From NCBI GenBank assembly GCA_947565875.1, contig CANOHR010000002.1:1-31790 (forward strand): a stretch of 31,790 bases of DNA. The letters run 5' to 3'. Origin of the DNA: an uncultured Pseudoflavonifractor sp. (GTDB lineage Bacteria; Bacillota; Clostridia; Oscillospirales; Oscillospiraceae). Positions 23,854 through 31,790 of the stretch are shown here, one piece after another; positions within the stretch are counted from its first letter, which is position 1, and the number at the start of each line of letters is the position of its first letter. The notes beneath the pieces are model-generated. The model was not told where the DNA came from and did no database searches. It saw only the letters and a program-made list of their open reading frames with translations. The translations under genes were made by a program, and so were the position numbers.

Positions 23854-25290
23854 CTATGTCCCGGAGACCCAGCCGTAGACCTCCTCATACTGCTTTGCCG
23901 AGGCATCCCAGGAAAAGTCGGCGGTCATGGCGTTTTGCTGGAGCTGTTTCCAGGCCTTGGGGTCGGCGTGGTACAGCTCCACCGCCTGACGGGTGACCCA
24001 GACCATGTCACCTTTATCTACATTTGTAAAAGTAAAGCCGGTGCCCTCCCCGGTAAACTTGTTCCAGGGCTGTACAGAGTCCTTCAGCCCGCCGGTCTCC
24101 CGGACGATGGGCAGCGTGCCGTAGCGCATGGCGATCATCTGGGAAAGGCCGCATGGCTCAGATACCGAGGGCATGAGGAACAAATCGGCGCCGCCGTAGA
24201 TGGCGGTGGAGACGGCGTCGGAGTACATGATCTGGGCGGAGAACCGGCCCGGATACTGCCAGGCGGCGGTACGGAAGGCCTCCTCATACCGCCACTCTCC
24301 GGTGCCGAGGACCACCATCTGGGCTCCGGTGGCCATAAGCTCGGGCAGGGCGTCCACCACCAGGTCAAAGCCCTTGTGGGGGACCAGACGGGAGACACAG
24401 CCGATGACGGGGACGTTGGGGTCCATAGTCAGCCCCGCCAGCGCCTGCAAAGCGGCCTTGCAGTCCTTTTTCCCCTTGAGCTGTCTGGCGTTGAAGAGGC
24501 GGGGCAGCCGCTGGTCCCGCCAGGGGTCGTAACGCCCCACATCGATGCCGTTGAGGATGCCCCGCAGCTTGTGGGCGTTGTCGGCGATGACCCCGGCCAG
24601 ACCGTGGGCATAGAAATCGTAACGGATCTCCTGGGCATAGGTGGGGGAGACGGTGGTCACATAGTCGGCGGCGTAGATGCCGCCTTTCATCAGGTTGATA
24701 TCCCCATAGTAGGAGAGCATCCTCTCGTGGAAATAGCCGCCCGGCAGGCCGAAGAGGTCGGTCAGAAGGTCCCGGCCGTAACGGCCCTGATATTCGATGT
24801 TGTGGATGGTGAAAACGCTTCTGGCTCCCATCAGCTCGGGCACCCGCTGCCGCTCTTCCAGAAGATAGATGGGCACAAGGGCGGTCTGCCAGTCGTTGCA
24901 GTGGATGACGTCGGGGGAGAAGCCCAGATGGCCGGGGGATTCGATGACCGCACGGGAGAAAAAGGCGAACCGCTCGGCATCGTCATAGTGGCCGTAAATG
25001 CCGCTTCGCTTGAAATAGTATTCGTTGTCCACGAAGTAGTAGGTGACCCCGTCCCGTTTCAGTTCAAAGATGCCGCAGTAGGGAGTCCGCCAGGCCAGAT
25101 GGACGCTGAAATTTTGCAGATAGGTCATCTGTGCCCGCCAGTCTTCTCCGATGCCCTCGTAGAGAGGGAGCATGACCCGCACGTCATGGCCCAGCCGGGC
25201 CAGAGCCTGGGGGAGAGAGCCGGCCACGTCGGCCAGCCCGCCGGACTTGATAAAGGGAGCGACTTCGGATGAGGCAAAGAGGATGTTCAT
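23854..25290 (-). CDS. glgA: Glycogen synthase GlgA (mirror copy)
   Basis: Same 478-residue GT5 enzyme as 6501-7937. The ATG is at 25288-25290, and catalytic-region glutamate E378 is encoded at 24157-24159. Confidence 0.97.
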   Translation of the reverse strand: MNILFASSEVAPFIKSGGLADVAGSLPQALARLGHDVRVMLPLYEGIGEDWRAQMTYLQNFSVHLAWRTPYCGIFELKRDGVTYYFVDNEYYFKRSGIYGHYDDAERFAFFSRAVIESPGHLGFSPDVIHCNDWQTALVPIYLLEERQRVPELMGARSVFTIHNIEYQGRYGRDLLTDLFGLPGGYFHERMLSYYGDINLMKGGIYAADYVTTVSPTYAQEIRYDFYAHGLAGVIADNAHKLRGILNGIDVGRYDPWRDQRLPRLFNARQLKGKKDCKAALQALAGLTMDPNVPVIGCVSRLVPHKGFDLVVDALPELMATGAQMVVLGTGEWRYEEAFRTAAWQYPGRFSAQIMYSDAVSTAIYGGADLFLMPSVSEPCGLSQMIAMRYGTLPIVRETGGLKDSVQPWNKFTGEGTGFTFTNVDKGDMVWVTRQAVELYHADPKAWKQLQQNAMTADFSWDASAKQYEEVYGWVSGT

Positions 25291-25329
25291 GGTGACCTCC
25301 CGGATACATGAAAGTGGGTGGAAAGGGGG

Positions 25330-27033
25330 TTACAGGATGCCGGTCAGGTCATAGGCCGCCAGCCACCGGCCGGCCTTTTCGCAGACGGCCTGAAGGCAAT
25401 GAGGCTCAAAGGGGCTTTCCAGCCCGGCGTTTTCCAGAAGACGGGTGAAGGTCTCGCTGCCCCCCTGACGGGTGTAGGCCAGGTATTTCTCCCAGGCGGC
25501 AGGCCGGTCCTCCTGAAGCATGGCCCAGAATTGCAGCGCCACCGTCTGGGCCAGACAGTAGTCAATGTAGTAGAAGGGACTGGAGTAGATATGGTGCTGC
25601 CGCTGCCAGCCCTGCCCCTCGGCGTAGAAGGGGATATCCCCGTCCAGTTTCATCCAGGGCATATACACCCCCAAAAGCTCCTTCCAGACCCCGTGGCGCT
25701 GGGCGGGGGTCATATCGGGACGGGCATAGACCTCGTGCTGGAAATGGTCCACCAGCGTGCCGTAGGGGATGAAGGTGAGGGCGGCGGCCAGATGGCTGTA
25801 CCGGAACTTCCGGGCATCGGGGCCGAAGAAGCCCTCCGCCCAGGGCCAGGCGATAAACTCCATGGACATGGAGTGTACCTCGCAGGCCTCCATGGTGGGC
25901 CAGACATAGCTTGTGGGCACCCGGTCCCGGTTCAGCCAGCAGTCAAAGGCGTGGCCGGCCTCGTGGGTGACCACCTCCACATCCCCCTGGGTGCCGTTGA
26001 AGTTGGCGAAGATAAAGGGCACCCGATGGTCGGGGAGGAAGGTGCAGTAGCCGCCGCCGGCCTTGCCCGGCGTGGAGAGCACGTCCAAAAGCTCCCCTTC
26101 CAGCATGGTGCGGAAGAAGAGGCTGGTCTCGGGAGACAGTTCATCGTAAAACTTCCGGCCCTGGGCCAGAATGTCCTCCGCCGTGCCAACGGGCCTGGGG
26201 TTGCCCGAGCGGAACTCCAAAGCGTTGTCGGCAAAGCTCATGGGGTATTCCTTGCCCAGCCGCCGGGCCTGGGCTTTGTAAATGCTGTCGGCCACGGGGA
26301 CCAGATATTGGACCACGGCGGAGCGGAATTTCTCCACGTCCTCCTTGGTGTAGCAGTTACGGCCCATCCGGTAATAGCCCAGAGCGGTATAGCCCTCATA
26401 CCCCAGCTTTTTGCCCATGGCGTCCCGAAGGCGGACCAGCCGGTCATAGATATCGTCCAGCCGGGTCTGGTTGTCCTTATACCACTGCCCCTCTGCCTTC
26501 CAGGCCGCCAGACGGCGGGCGTCATCGGGATCGGATTTGAAGGGGGTCAGCTGGGAGAGGGTGTAGCTCTGCCCTTCAAAGGGGATTTGGGCGGAGGCCA
26601 GCAGCTTTTCATATTCCTGGGTCAGATCATTCTCCTGCTGCAGCTCCGGAATGATCTCCGGGGAGAAGGTTTTCAGGGCGATCTCGGCGTTGAGGAACAT
26701 CACCTGGCCGTATTCCCCGGCGAACCGGAGGCGGAAGGGGGAGTCCAGCATGGCCTTTGTCCAGTCCTGAAGGTAGGCCTCCAGCTCCGGTCCGGCCTCG
26801 TTCCAGAATTTTTCCTCCCCATCGTAGAAGGCGTCCCGGGTGTCGATGGAGTGGCGGATGGAGGACAGCGTCTGCATGGTCTCAATGTGCTTTTGCAGTG
26901 TTTCCATCTCCAAAAAGACGGCTTTGGCCGCTTCATAGCTGTCTGCCTTCTTCAGCCGTTCGGTAAGGGCGGTCAGCCGGCTTTTCAGCACCCCCGGATC
27001 GGGGCGCTGGTAGGGCATCTCATGAAATTTCAC
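25330..27033 (-). CDS. M3-family oligoendopeptidase (mirror copy)
   Basis: Same 567-residue peptidase as 4758-6461. The HEAGH zinc motif is encoded at 25951-25965, and the GTG start is at 27031-27033. Confidence 0.93.
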   Translation of the reverse strand: MKFHEMPYQRPDPGVLKSRLTALTERLKKADSYEAAKAVFLEMETLQKHIETMQTLSSIRHSIDTRDAFYDGEEKFWNEAGPELEAYLQDWTKAMLDSPFRLRFAGEYGQVMFLNAEIALKTFSPEIIPELQQENDLTQEYEKLLASAQIPFEGQSYTLSQLTPFKSDPDDARRLAAWKAEGQWYKDNQTRLDDIYDRLVRLRDAMGKKLGYEGYTALGYYRMGRNCYTKEDVEKFRSAVVQYLVPVADSIYKAQARRLGKEYPMSFADNALEFRSGNPRPVGTAEDILAQGRKFYDELSPETSLFFRTMLEGELLDVLSTPGKAGGGYCTFLPDHRVPFIFANFNGTQGDVEVVTHEAGHAFDCWLNRDRVPTSYVWPTMEACEVHSMSMEFIAWPWAEGFFGPDARKFRYSHLAAALTFIPYGTLVDHFQHEVYARPDMTPAQRHGVWKELLGVYMPWMKLDGDIPFYAEGQGWQRQHHIYSSPFYYIDYCLAQTVALQFWAMLQEDRPAAWEKYLAYTRQGGSETFTRLLENAGLESPFEPHCLQAVCEKAGRWLAAYDLTGIL

Positions 27034-27063
27034 GGTAAATTTCTCCTTTTGCCTGGGTTGGAT

Positions 27064-27102
27064 AAAAAGGCTGTGGGGCGTGCCGCAGGGTGCGCCCCAC
27101 AG
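27064..27102 (-). terminator. glgD terminator (mirror copy)
   Basis: The 10-bp stem (27071-27080 with 27093-27102) is followed on the minus strand by a T run at 27064-27068. Confidence 0.85.
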
Positions 27103-27109
27103 TCTTTGC

Positions 27110-28222
27110 TTATACGATCTCGTTTTTGGGGATCACCAGAGGATAGGTCTCGTGGCCCATCAGCATCCGGCCCGGATTGATCCGGACGTTCTTATCGGCG
27201 ATGACATGGCGCAGTGTGGCGCCGGGCTGGACGGCGGTGCGCTGCATCAGGATACAGTTTTCCACCACCGCTCCCTTTTCCACCCGGACGCCTCGGGAGA
27301 GGATGGAGTTGATGACGGTACCCTCCACGATGCTGCCGTCGGATACCAGAGAGTTCATCGAGCGGGCCTCCGGTCCGTAGTACACCGAGGGGTTGGCCTG
27401 GTCCTTGGTGCGGATGGGCCGGTCGGTGCGGAAGAGGGAGGAGCGGACGGCGGGGTCCAGCAGCTCCATGCTCCGGGCGTAATAGCCCACCACGGTCTGG
27501 ATCTGGGCGGCGTAGCCGTCAAAGAGGAAGGTGCGCACATCCAGCCGGGTATTGTTTTGCAGCACCCCCTGACTGAAGGAAGGCACGTCGTGGGAGGCGC
27601 ACTGGTCCACCAGCGTCAGCAGCAGGGACTTGGAGAGGATATAGGTCTCCAGACCGGCCTGCCCTGTGGGGGCGGCGGGGCCTACCTCCACATCGGTGAC
27701 CCGCCCTTCGGCATCGGTGGTGAAGAAGGTGGTCAGCCGGGGGTCTGCCGTGGTTTTGGAAGCGGTAACGGCGGTGATGTCGGCGTGGGTGGCAAGGTGG
27801 CGTTCAAAGGCCTCGGCAATGGGCAGGTTGGCTGCCAAATCGCCGGAGGAGAGGATCACATAGTCCTGCCGGATGTCCTGAAGGTAGGAGTAGACCCCGG
27901 CAAGAGCGTCCATCCGGCCCTGATAACGGTTGCCGTGATGCTTGCCCGAGAAGCTGAAGGGGGGCAGGATGCGCAGTCCGCCCCGTTTGCGGCTTAGATC
28001 CCAGTCCTTTCCGGAGCCCACATGGTCCAGCAGGGACTGGTAGGAGTTATAGACGATGATGCCCACATCGCTGACGCCGGCATTGACCAGGTTGGAAAGG
28101 GCAAAATCGATGAGCCTGTACCGGCCGCCGTAGGGCACCGAGCAGGCGTTGCGGATACGGGTCAGCTCCCGCAGTTCGGGACTTTCCCGATAGGCGAAAA
28201 TGATGCCGTGAAGGTCGTTCAT
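27110..28222 (-). CDS. glgD: GlgD (mirror copy)
   Basis: Same 370-residue degenerate ADP-glucose pyrophosphorylase subunit as 3569-4681. It overlaps glgC at 28219-28222. Confidence 0.95.
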   Translation of the reverse strand: MNDLHGIIFAYRESPELRELTRIRNACSVPYGGRYRLIDFALSNLVNAGVSDVGIIVYNSYQSLLDHVGSGKDWDLSRKRGGLRILPPFSFSGKHHGNRYQGRMDALAGVYSYLQDIRQDYVILSSGDLAANLPIAEAFERHLATHADITAVTASKTTADPRLTTFFTTDAEGRVTDVEVGPAAPTGQAGLETYILSKSLLLTLVDQCASHDVPSFSQGVLQNNTRLDVRTFLFDGYAAQIQTVVGYYARSMELLDPAVRSSLFRTDRPIRTKDQANPSVYYGPEARSMNSLVSDGSIVEGTVINSILSRGVRVEKGAVVENCILMQRTAVQPGATLRHVIADKNVRINPGRMLMGHETYPLVIPKNEIV

Positions 28223-29424
28223 GCCATCACCCCCTTCACATTTCTCGTGATCATGGCGCCGCTTGCCACCTGGGCGCCGTCGCCCACCTTCAGGTCCTGG
28301 GCCACCACGGCGATGCCCCAGTCCTCCTCATCGGTCCTGTCGCCGCCCACATGGGCATCCTCCCCGATGACGGAGCGCTCGGCCACGATGGCGTATTCCA
28401 CCACGGCGCCTTTCTTTACCACTGCGCCGGGCATGAGGATGGAGTAACGGACGGTGGCGCCCTCCTCCACGGTCACAGAGTGGAAAAGGACGGAGTGGTC
28501 CACCGTTCCGTAGATCTCATCGCCGCTGGTGACCAGGGAGTGGGTGATCTCCGCTTTTCCGCCGGTGAAATGGGGCGGCCGGGCCGAGACCCGGGCGTAG
28601 ATGGGCCAGTCGGGGTCATCGATATCCAAAGAGCCGTTGGGGGCCAGCATATCCATGTTGGCGTTCCACAGCGAGTCGATGGTGCCCACGTCCTTCCAGT
28701 AGCCCCGGAAGCGGTAGGCGGTCATGACCTCCCCGGCGGCCAGCATGGCGGGAATGACGTTTTTGCCGAAGTCGTTGCTGCTCTTTTCGTCCTTCTCGTC
28801 TGCGATCAGATAGTCCCGCAGCTTGCTCCAGGTGAAGATATAGATGCCCATGGAGGCCAGATTGCTCTTGGGCTTTTTGGGCTTCTCTTCAAACTCATAG
28901 ACGTTGTCGTTTTCATCCACGTTCATGATACCGAAGCGAGAGGCCTCCTCCAAGGGGACCTCCATCACCGAGATGGTGCAGGCCGCCCCCGCCGCCTTAT
29001 GGCGGGCCAGCATCTGGGAATAGTCCATTTTGTAGATATGGTCCCCCGACAAAATCAGGACGTATTCAGGGTCGTACTGCTCCAGAAAGTCCAGATTCTG
29101 ATAGATGGCGTTGGCGGTGCCCTTGTACCAGCTGCCCTTCTCGTCCTCCTGAACATAGGGGGGGAGCACATGGACCCCGCCGTCGGACACGTCCAGGTCC
29201 CAAGGCAGGCCGGAGCCTATGTATGCGTTCAGCTCCTGGGGTTTGTACTGGGTCAGTACGCCCACGGTGTCAATGCCCGAGTTGACGCAGTTGGAAAGGG
29301 GGAAGTCGATGATGCGGTATTTGCCCCCAAAGGGGACGGCCGGTTTGGCCACCTTACTGGTCAGGGCCTTCAACCGGCTGCCCTGGCCGCCGGCCAGCAG
29401 CATGGCAACACATTCCTTTTTCAC
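28219..29424 (-). CDS. glgC: GlgC (mirror copy)
   Basis: Same 401-residue enzyme as 2367-3572. The GTG start is at 29422-29424, and D128 of the SGDH loop is encoded at 29041-29043. Confidence 0.96.
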   Translation of the reverse strand: MKKECVAMLLAGGQGSRLKALTSKVAKPAVPFGGKYRIIDFPLSNCVNSGIDTVGVLTQYKPQELNAYIGSGLPWDLDVSDGGVHVLPPYVQEDEKGSWYKGTANAIYQNLDFLEQYDPEYVLILSGDHIYKMDYSQMLARHKAAGAACTISVMEVPLEEASRFGIMNVDENDNVYEFEEKPKKPKSNLASMGIYIFTWSKLRDYLIADEKDEKSSNDFGKNVIPAMLAAGEVMTAYRFRGYWKDVGTIDSLWNANMDMLAPNGSLDIDDPDWPIYARVSARPPHFTGGKAEITHSLVTSGDEIYGTVDHSVLFHSVTVEEGATVRYSILMPGAVVKKGAVVEYAIVAERSVIGEDAHVGGDRTDEEDWGIAVVAQDLKVGDGAQVASGAMITRNVKGVMA

Positions 29425-29551
29425 GTTTCGATCACCTCGATGATTGATAAGAGCGGGGAAACAACGATAACAAGCAGACAGGTGTCTGGATTGCTTCATG
29501 GGGGGAGGCGGGAGAGTGGTATGTGCGCTCCGCCTTCCGACAAAAGACGGC

Positions 29552-31546
29552 TTACTTTTTTGTTCCTTTTCCCACGGCCTTCTTTGCCGGGGCTTTCTTC
29601 TTCTCCTCCCCGGCGGCCCTGGGCTTGCGGGTGGGGTTCTTTCTGGCGCAGCGCAGGATGACGCCCGCCATGGGGGGCAGGTCCACCTGAATGGACTGCT
29701 CCTGGTCATGGCAGGGGACCGGTTCGCTGGCGATCAGCCCTTTGTTTCCAAGGCCGCTGCCGCCGAAGGCGGCGTCATCGGAGTTGAGGAGCACCTGATA
29801 CTTTCCCCCCGCAGGGACCCCCACCCGGTAGCCGTTCCGGTGGACGGGGGAGAAGTTGATAAGGACCACCAGAAAGTTCCCGGCCTTGTCCCGGCGGAGG
29901 AAGGAGACGGTATTGGCCCCGGCGTCATCGGCTTCCAGCCACTGGAAGCCCTGCCAGTCAAAGTCCTCCTCCCACAGCTCCCTGCGGGCCAGATAGAGGT
30001 TGTTGGCGGCGGAGAAGAAGGCCTTCATATCCCGGTTTTCCTGATTTTGCTCCAGCAGGTGCCAGTCCAGAGAGTGTTCGTAATGCCACTCGTTCCACTG
30101 GCCGAATTCGCTGCCCATCATCATCAGCTTTTTGCCCGGATGGGTGAGCATATAGGTGTAAAAGGCCCGGACGCCGGCAAATTTTCCGGTGTATTCTCCG
30201 GGGATCTTGTTAAGGAGGGAGCCTTTCATGTGGACCACCTCGTCGTGGCTCATGGGGAGGACGAAGTTTTCCGAGAAGGCGTACATGAAGGAGAAGGTCA
30301 GGTCCCGGTGGTTGTATTGCCGGAAGTAGGGGTCCAGCTTGATGTAATGGGTCACGTCGTTCATCCAGCCCATGTTCCACTTCAGGTTGAAGCCCAGACC
30401 GCCGTCCAGCCCGCCCTTGCCCACAGGCTTGGTCACGTTGGGCCAGGCGGTGGACTCCTCGGCGATCATCAGCGTATCCGGGTGGGCGGCGAAGACGGCG
30501 GTGTTCAATTCCTGAAGAAAGCTGACCGCCTCCAGATTTTCGTGGCCGCCAAAGACGTTGGGGACCCATTCACCCTCCTGACGGTTGTAGTCCAGATAGA
30601 GCATGGAGGCCACCGCATCCACCCGCAGGCCGTCAATATGATACTGCTCCAGCCAGAACAGAGCGGAGGAGAGGAGGAAGGAGCGGACCTCATTTTTCCC
30701 ATAGTCAAAGACCATGGTGCCCCACTCTTTATGCTCCCCTTTCCGGGGGTCGGCGTACTCGTAGCAGGGCTGGCCGTCAAATTGATAAAGGCCAAAGCCG
30801 TCCTTGGGGAAGTGGGAGGGCACCCAGTCCAAAATCACCCCAATGCCGGCCTGATGCAGCTGGTCCACCAGATACATAAAGTCGTGGGGGGTGCCGAAAC
30901 GGCTGGTGGCGGCAAAGTAGCCGGTACACTGATAGCCCCAGGACATATCCAGCGGGTGCTCGGTGACGGGCATCAGCTCCACATGGGTGAAGCCCATCTC
31001 TTTCACATAGGGCACCAGATACTCCGCCATGTCCCGGTAGGAGAGAAATTCATCCGCTCCGGTGCGCCGCCAGGAACCCAGATGGACCTCATAAATATTG
31101 AGGGGGGAGGTGTAGACCGGGTTGGCCTTTCGCCATTCCAGCCATTTTTCATCGCCCCAGCCGTAGCCGCTCAGGTCGTAGACCTTGGAGGCGTTCCCCG
31201 GCCGGGTCTCGGCATGGAAGGCAAAGGGGTCGGCCTTGGCCAGCACCCGGCCGTCGGCGGTGTGGACGGCGTACTTATATGCGGCATAGCGGTCCAGCCC
31301 GGGCACGAAGCCCTCCCAGACGCCGGCGCCGATGGGAGCCATGGGGCAGGCCTCCTCCGCCCAGCCGTTGAAATCCCCCATGATATGGACCGCTCCGGCA
31401 TGGGGAGCCCAGACCCGGAAAACATAGCCCTCCCGGCCGCCCCGGGTCGCCGGGTGGCAGCCCAGAAAGTCGTGGAGACGGGTGGCGCGGCCTGCGGTAA
31501 AGGCATCCAGAGGAGACGGGGCGGGGGAGATTTTTTTGGTTGGCAT
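29552..31546 (-). CDS. glgB: Branching enzyme GlgB (mirror copy)
   Basis: Same 664-residue GH13 enzyme as 245-2239. The catalytic codons for D310, E363 and D435 are at 30617-30619, 30458-30460 and 30242-30244. The ATG is at 31544-31546 with its ribosome binding site at 31553-31558. Confidence 0.97.
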   Translation of the reverse strand: MPTKKISPAPSPLDAFTAGRATRLHDFLGCHPATRGGREGYVFRVWAPHAGAVHIMGDFNGWAEEACPMAPIGAGVWEGFVPGLDRYAAYKYAVHTADGRVLAKADPFAFHAETRPGNASKVYDLSGYGWGDEKWLEWRKANPVYTSPLNIYEVHLGSWRRTGADEFLSYRDMAEYLVPYVKEMGFTHVELMPVTEHPLDMSWGYQCTGYFAATSRFGTPHDFMYLVDQLHQAGIGVILDWVPSHFPKDGFGLYQFDGQPCYEYADPRKGEHKEWGTMVFDYGKNEVRSFLLSSALFWLEQYHIDGLRVDAVASMLYLDYNRQEGEWVPNVFGGHENLEAVSFLQELNTAVFAAHPDTLMIAEESTAWPNVTKPVGKGGLDGGLGFNLKWNMGWMNDVTHYIKLDPYFRQYNHRDLTFSFMYAFSENFVLPMSHDEVVHMKGSLLNKIPGEYTGKFAGVRAFYTYMLTHPGKKLMMMGSEFGQWNEWHYEHSLDWHLLEQNQENRDMKAFFSAANNLYLARRELWEEDFDWQGFQWLEADDAGANTVSFLRRDKAGNFLVVLINFSPVHRNGYRVGVPAGGKYQVLLNSDDAAFGGSGLGNKGLIASEPVPCHDQEQSIQVDLPPMAGVILRCARKNPTRKPRAAGEEKKKAPAKKAVGKGTKK

Positions 31547-31648
31547 GAGATGACCTCCATGGAAATTGGTAAAAAATAACAAATTAAAGGAAGGAAGAAA
31601 AAGGGAACTATAAAACATACACAAAAAGAAGGGAAAACTTTAGGTGAT

Positions 31649-31665
31649 TTGTATAAATTATACAA
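31649..31665. promoter_or_regulatory. 17-bp dyad over the glgB -10 box (mirror copy)
   Basis: TTGTATAA-A-TTATACAA, the mirror of 126-142. Confidence 0.5.
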
Positions 31666-31685
31666 CCAAACGGGGGAAAGGTCAA
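31657..31685 (-). promoter_or_regulatory. glgB promoter (mirror copy)
   Basis: Minus-strand TTGACC (31680-31685), 17 bases, TATAAT (31657-31662). Confidence 0.8.
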
Positions 31686-31790
31686 GGACAGAATGGTCAG
31701 GCCCTCATTTTTTTGTTGGCAGTTTCAGTGGGAGGGGAGGAACGGCCCAAAAAGCACAAAAACAGCCTTTTTCATTTTTGTGTTGTTGAG

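Larger units (their letters stand above)
1..31790. repeat. Window-spanning perfect inverted repeat (two 15,895-base arms, no spacer)
   Basis: The last 50 bases are the exact reverse complement of the first 50. Every coding frame has a partner with the same translation at coordinates summing to 31791, and the centre reads gggat|atccc at 15895|15896. The arms carry the same genes in opposite orientation with no visible mismatch. Perfect spacer-less palindromes of this size are cut by SbcCD-type nucleases and are unstable in cells, whereas assemblers and amplification chemistry readily make them. I infer an artefactual fold-back. A real head-to-head duplication or the read-through of a hairpin end remain less likely alternatives. 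Confidence 0.97.

Noticed and set aside
15896..31790. A second glycogen operon and second copies of all other genes
   Set aside because: They are base-for-base mirror images, without a single visible difference, of the left arm. This is not evidence of real paralogues.
1..31790. CRISPR arrays, insertion sequences, tRNA and rRNA genes
   Set aside because: No spaced short repeats, transposase-like frames, tRNA cloverleaf ends or rRNA sequence were recognised by eye.

Overview
The window is one perfect inverted repeat. Base n pairs with base 31791-n across the full length, so bases 15896-31790 are the reverse complement of 1-15895, with no spacer at the centre (15895|15896). Every gene therefore appears twice, once per arm, with identical sequence. 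The real content is about 15.9 kb of single-copy-looking bacterial chromosome. A fold-back assembly or library artefact is the simplest explanation. It was probably seeded by a short natural palindrome at the centre, and the right arm should not be counted as independent genes until reads across the centre support it.

The DNA is GC-rich and densely coded, with GGAGG-type ribosome binding sites, sigma-A-like promoters and some GTG and TTG starts. A GlgC/GlgD pair, which is typical of Firmicutes, sits beside CarD-like and small XRE regulators. This points to a high-GC gut-type Clostridia, perhaps Oscillospirales; the placement is inference.

Left arm, in order. (1) 106-7937: glycogen synthesis. 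glgB has a strong promoter with a 17-bp dyad over its -10 box. It is followed by glgC and glgD (4-base overlap), a terminator, an M3-family oligoendopeptidase, glgA, and a bidirectional terminator. (2) 8059-8568, minus strand: a CarD-like RNA polymerase-binding regulator, divergent from glgP. (3) 8713-11263: promoter, glycogen phosphorylase and terminator. (4) 11265-12274: a self-contained operon of an XRE repressor and two small membrane proteins, preceded by a promoter covered with TGTAAAG half-sites. (5) 12315-13016: an iron-sulfur flavoprotein-like reductase with its own promoter. (6) 13089-15836, minus strand: a 753-residue membrane protein of unknown function and a small PH/GRAM-like protein that abuts the palindrome centre. 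The right arm repeats this in mirror order, from the PH-like gene at 15955 to glgB ending at the far right.

Together, GlgC/GlgD make ADP-glucose, GlgA polymerises it, GlgB adds branches and GlgP mobilises the store. No debranching enzyme (GlgX or pullulanase) is present. No rRNA, tRNA, transposase or CRISPR array was seen. No gene-free stretch exceeds 300 bases; the largest are the two terminal ones (1-244 and 31547-31790), which hold the glgB promoter and leader.
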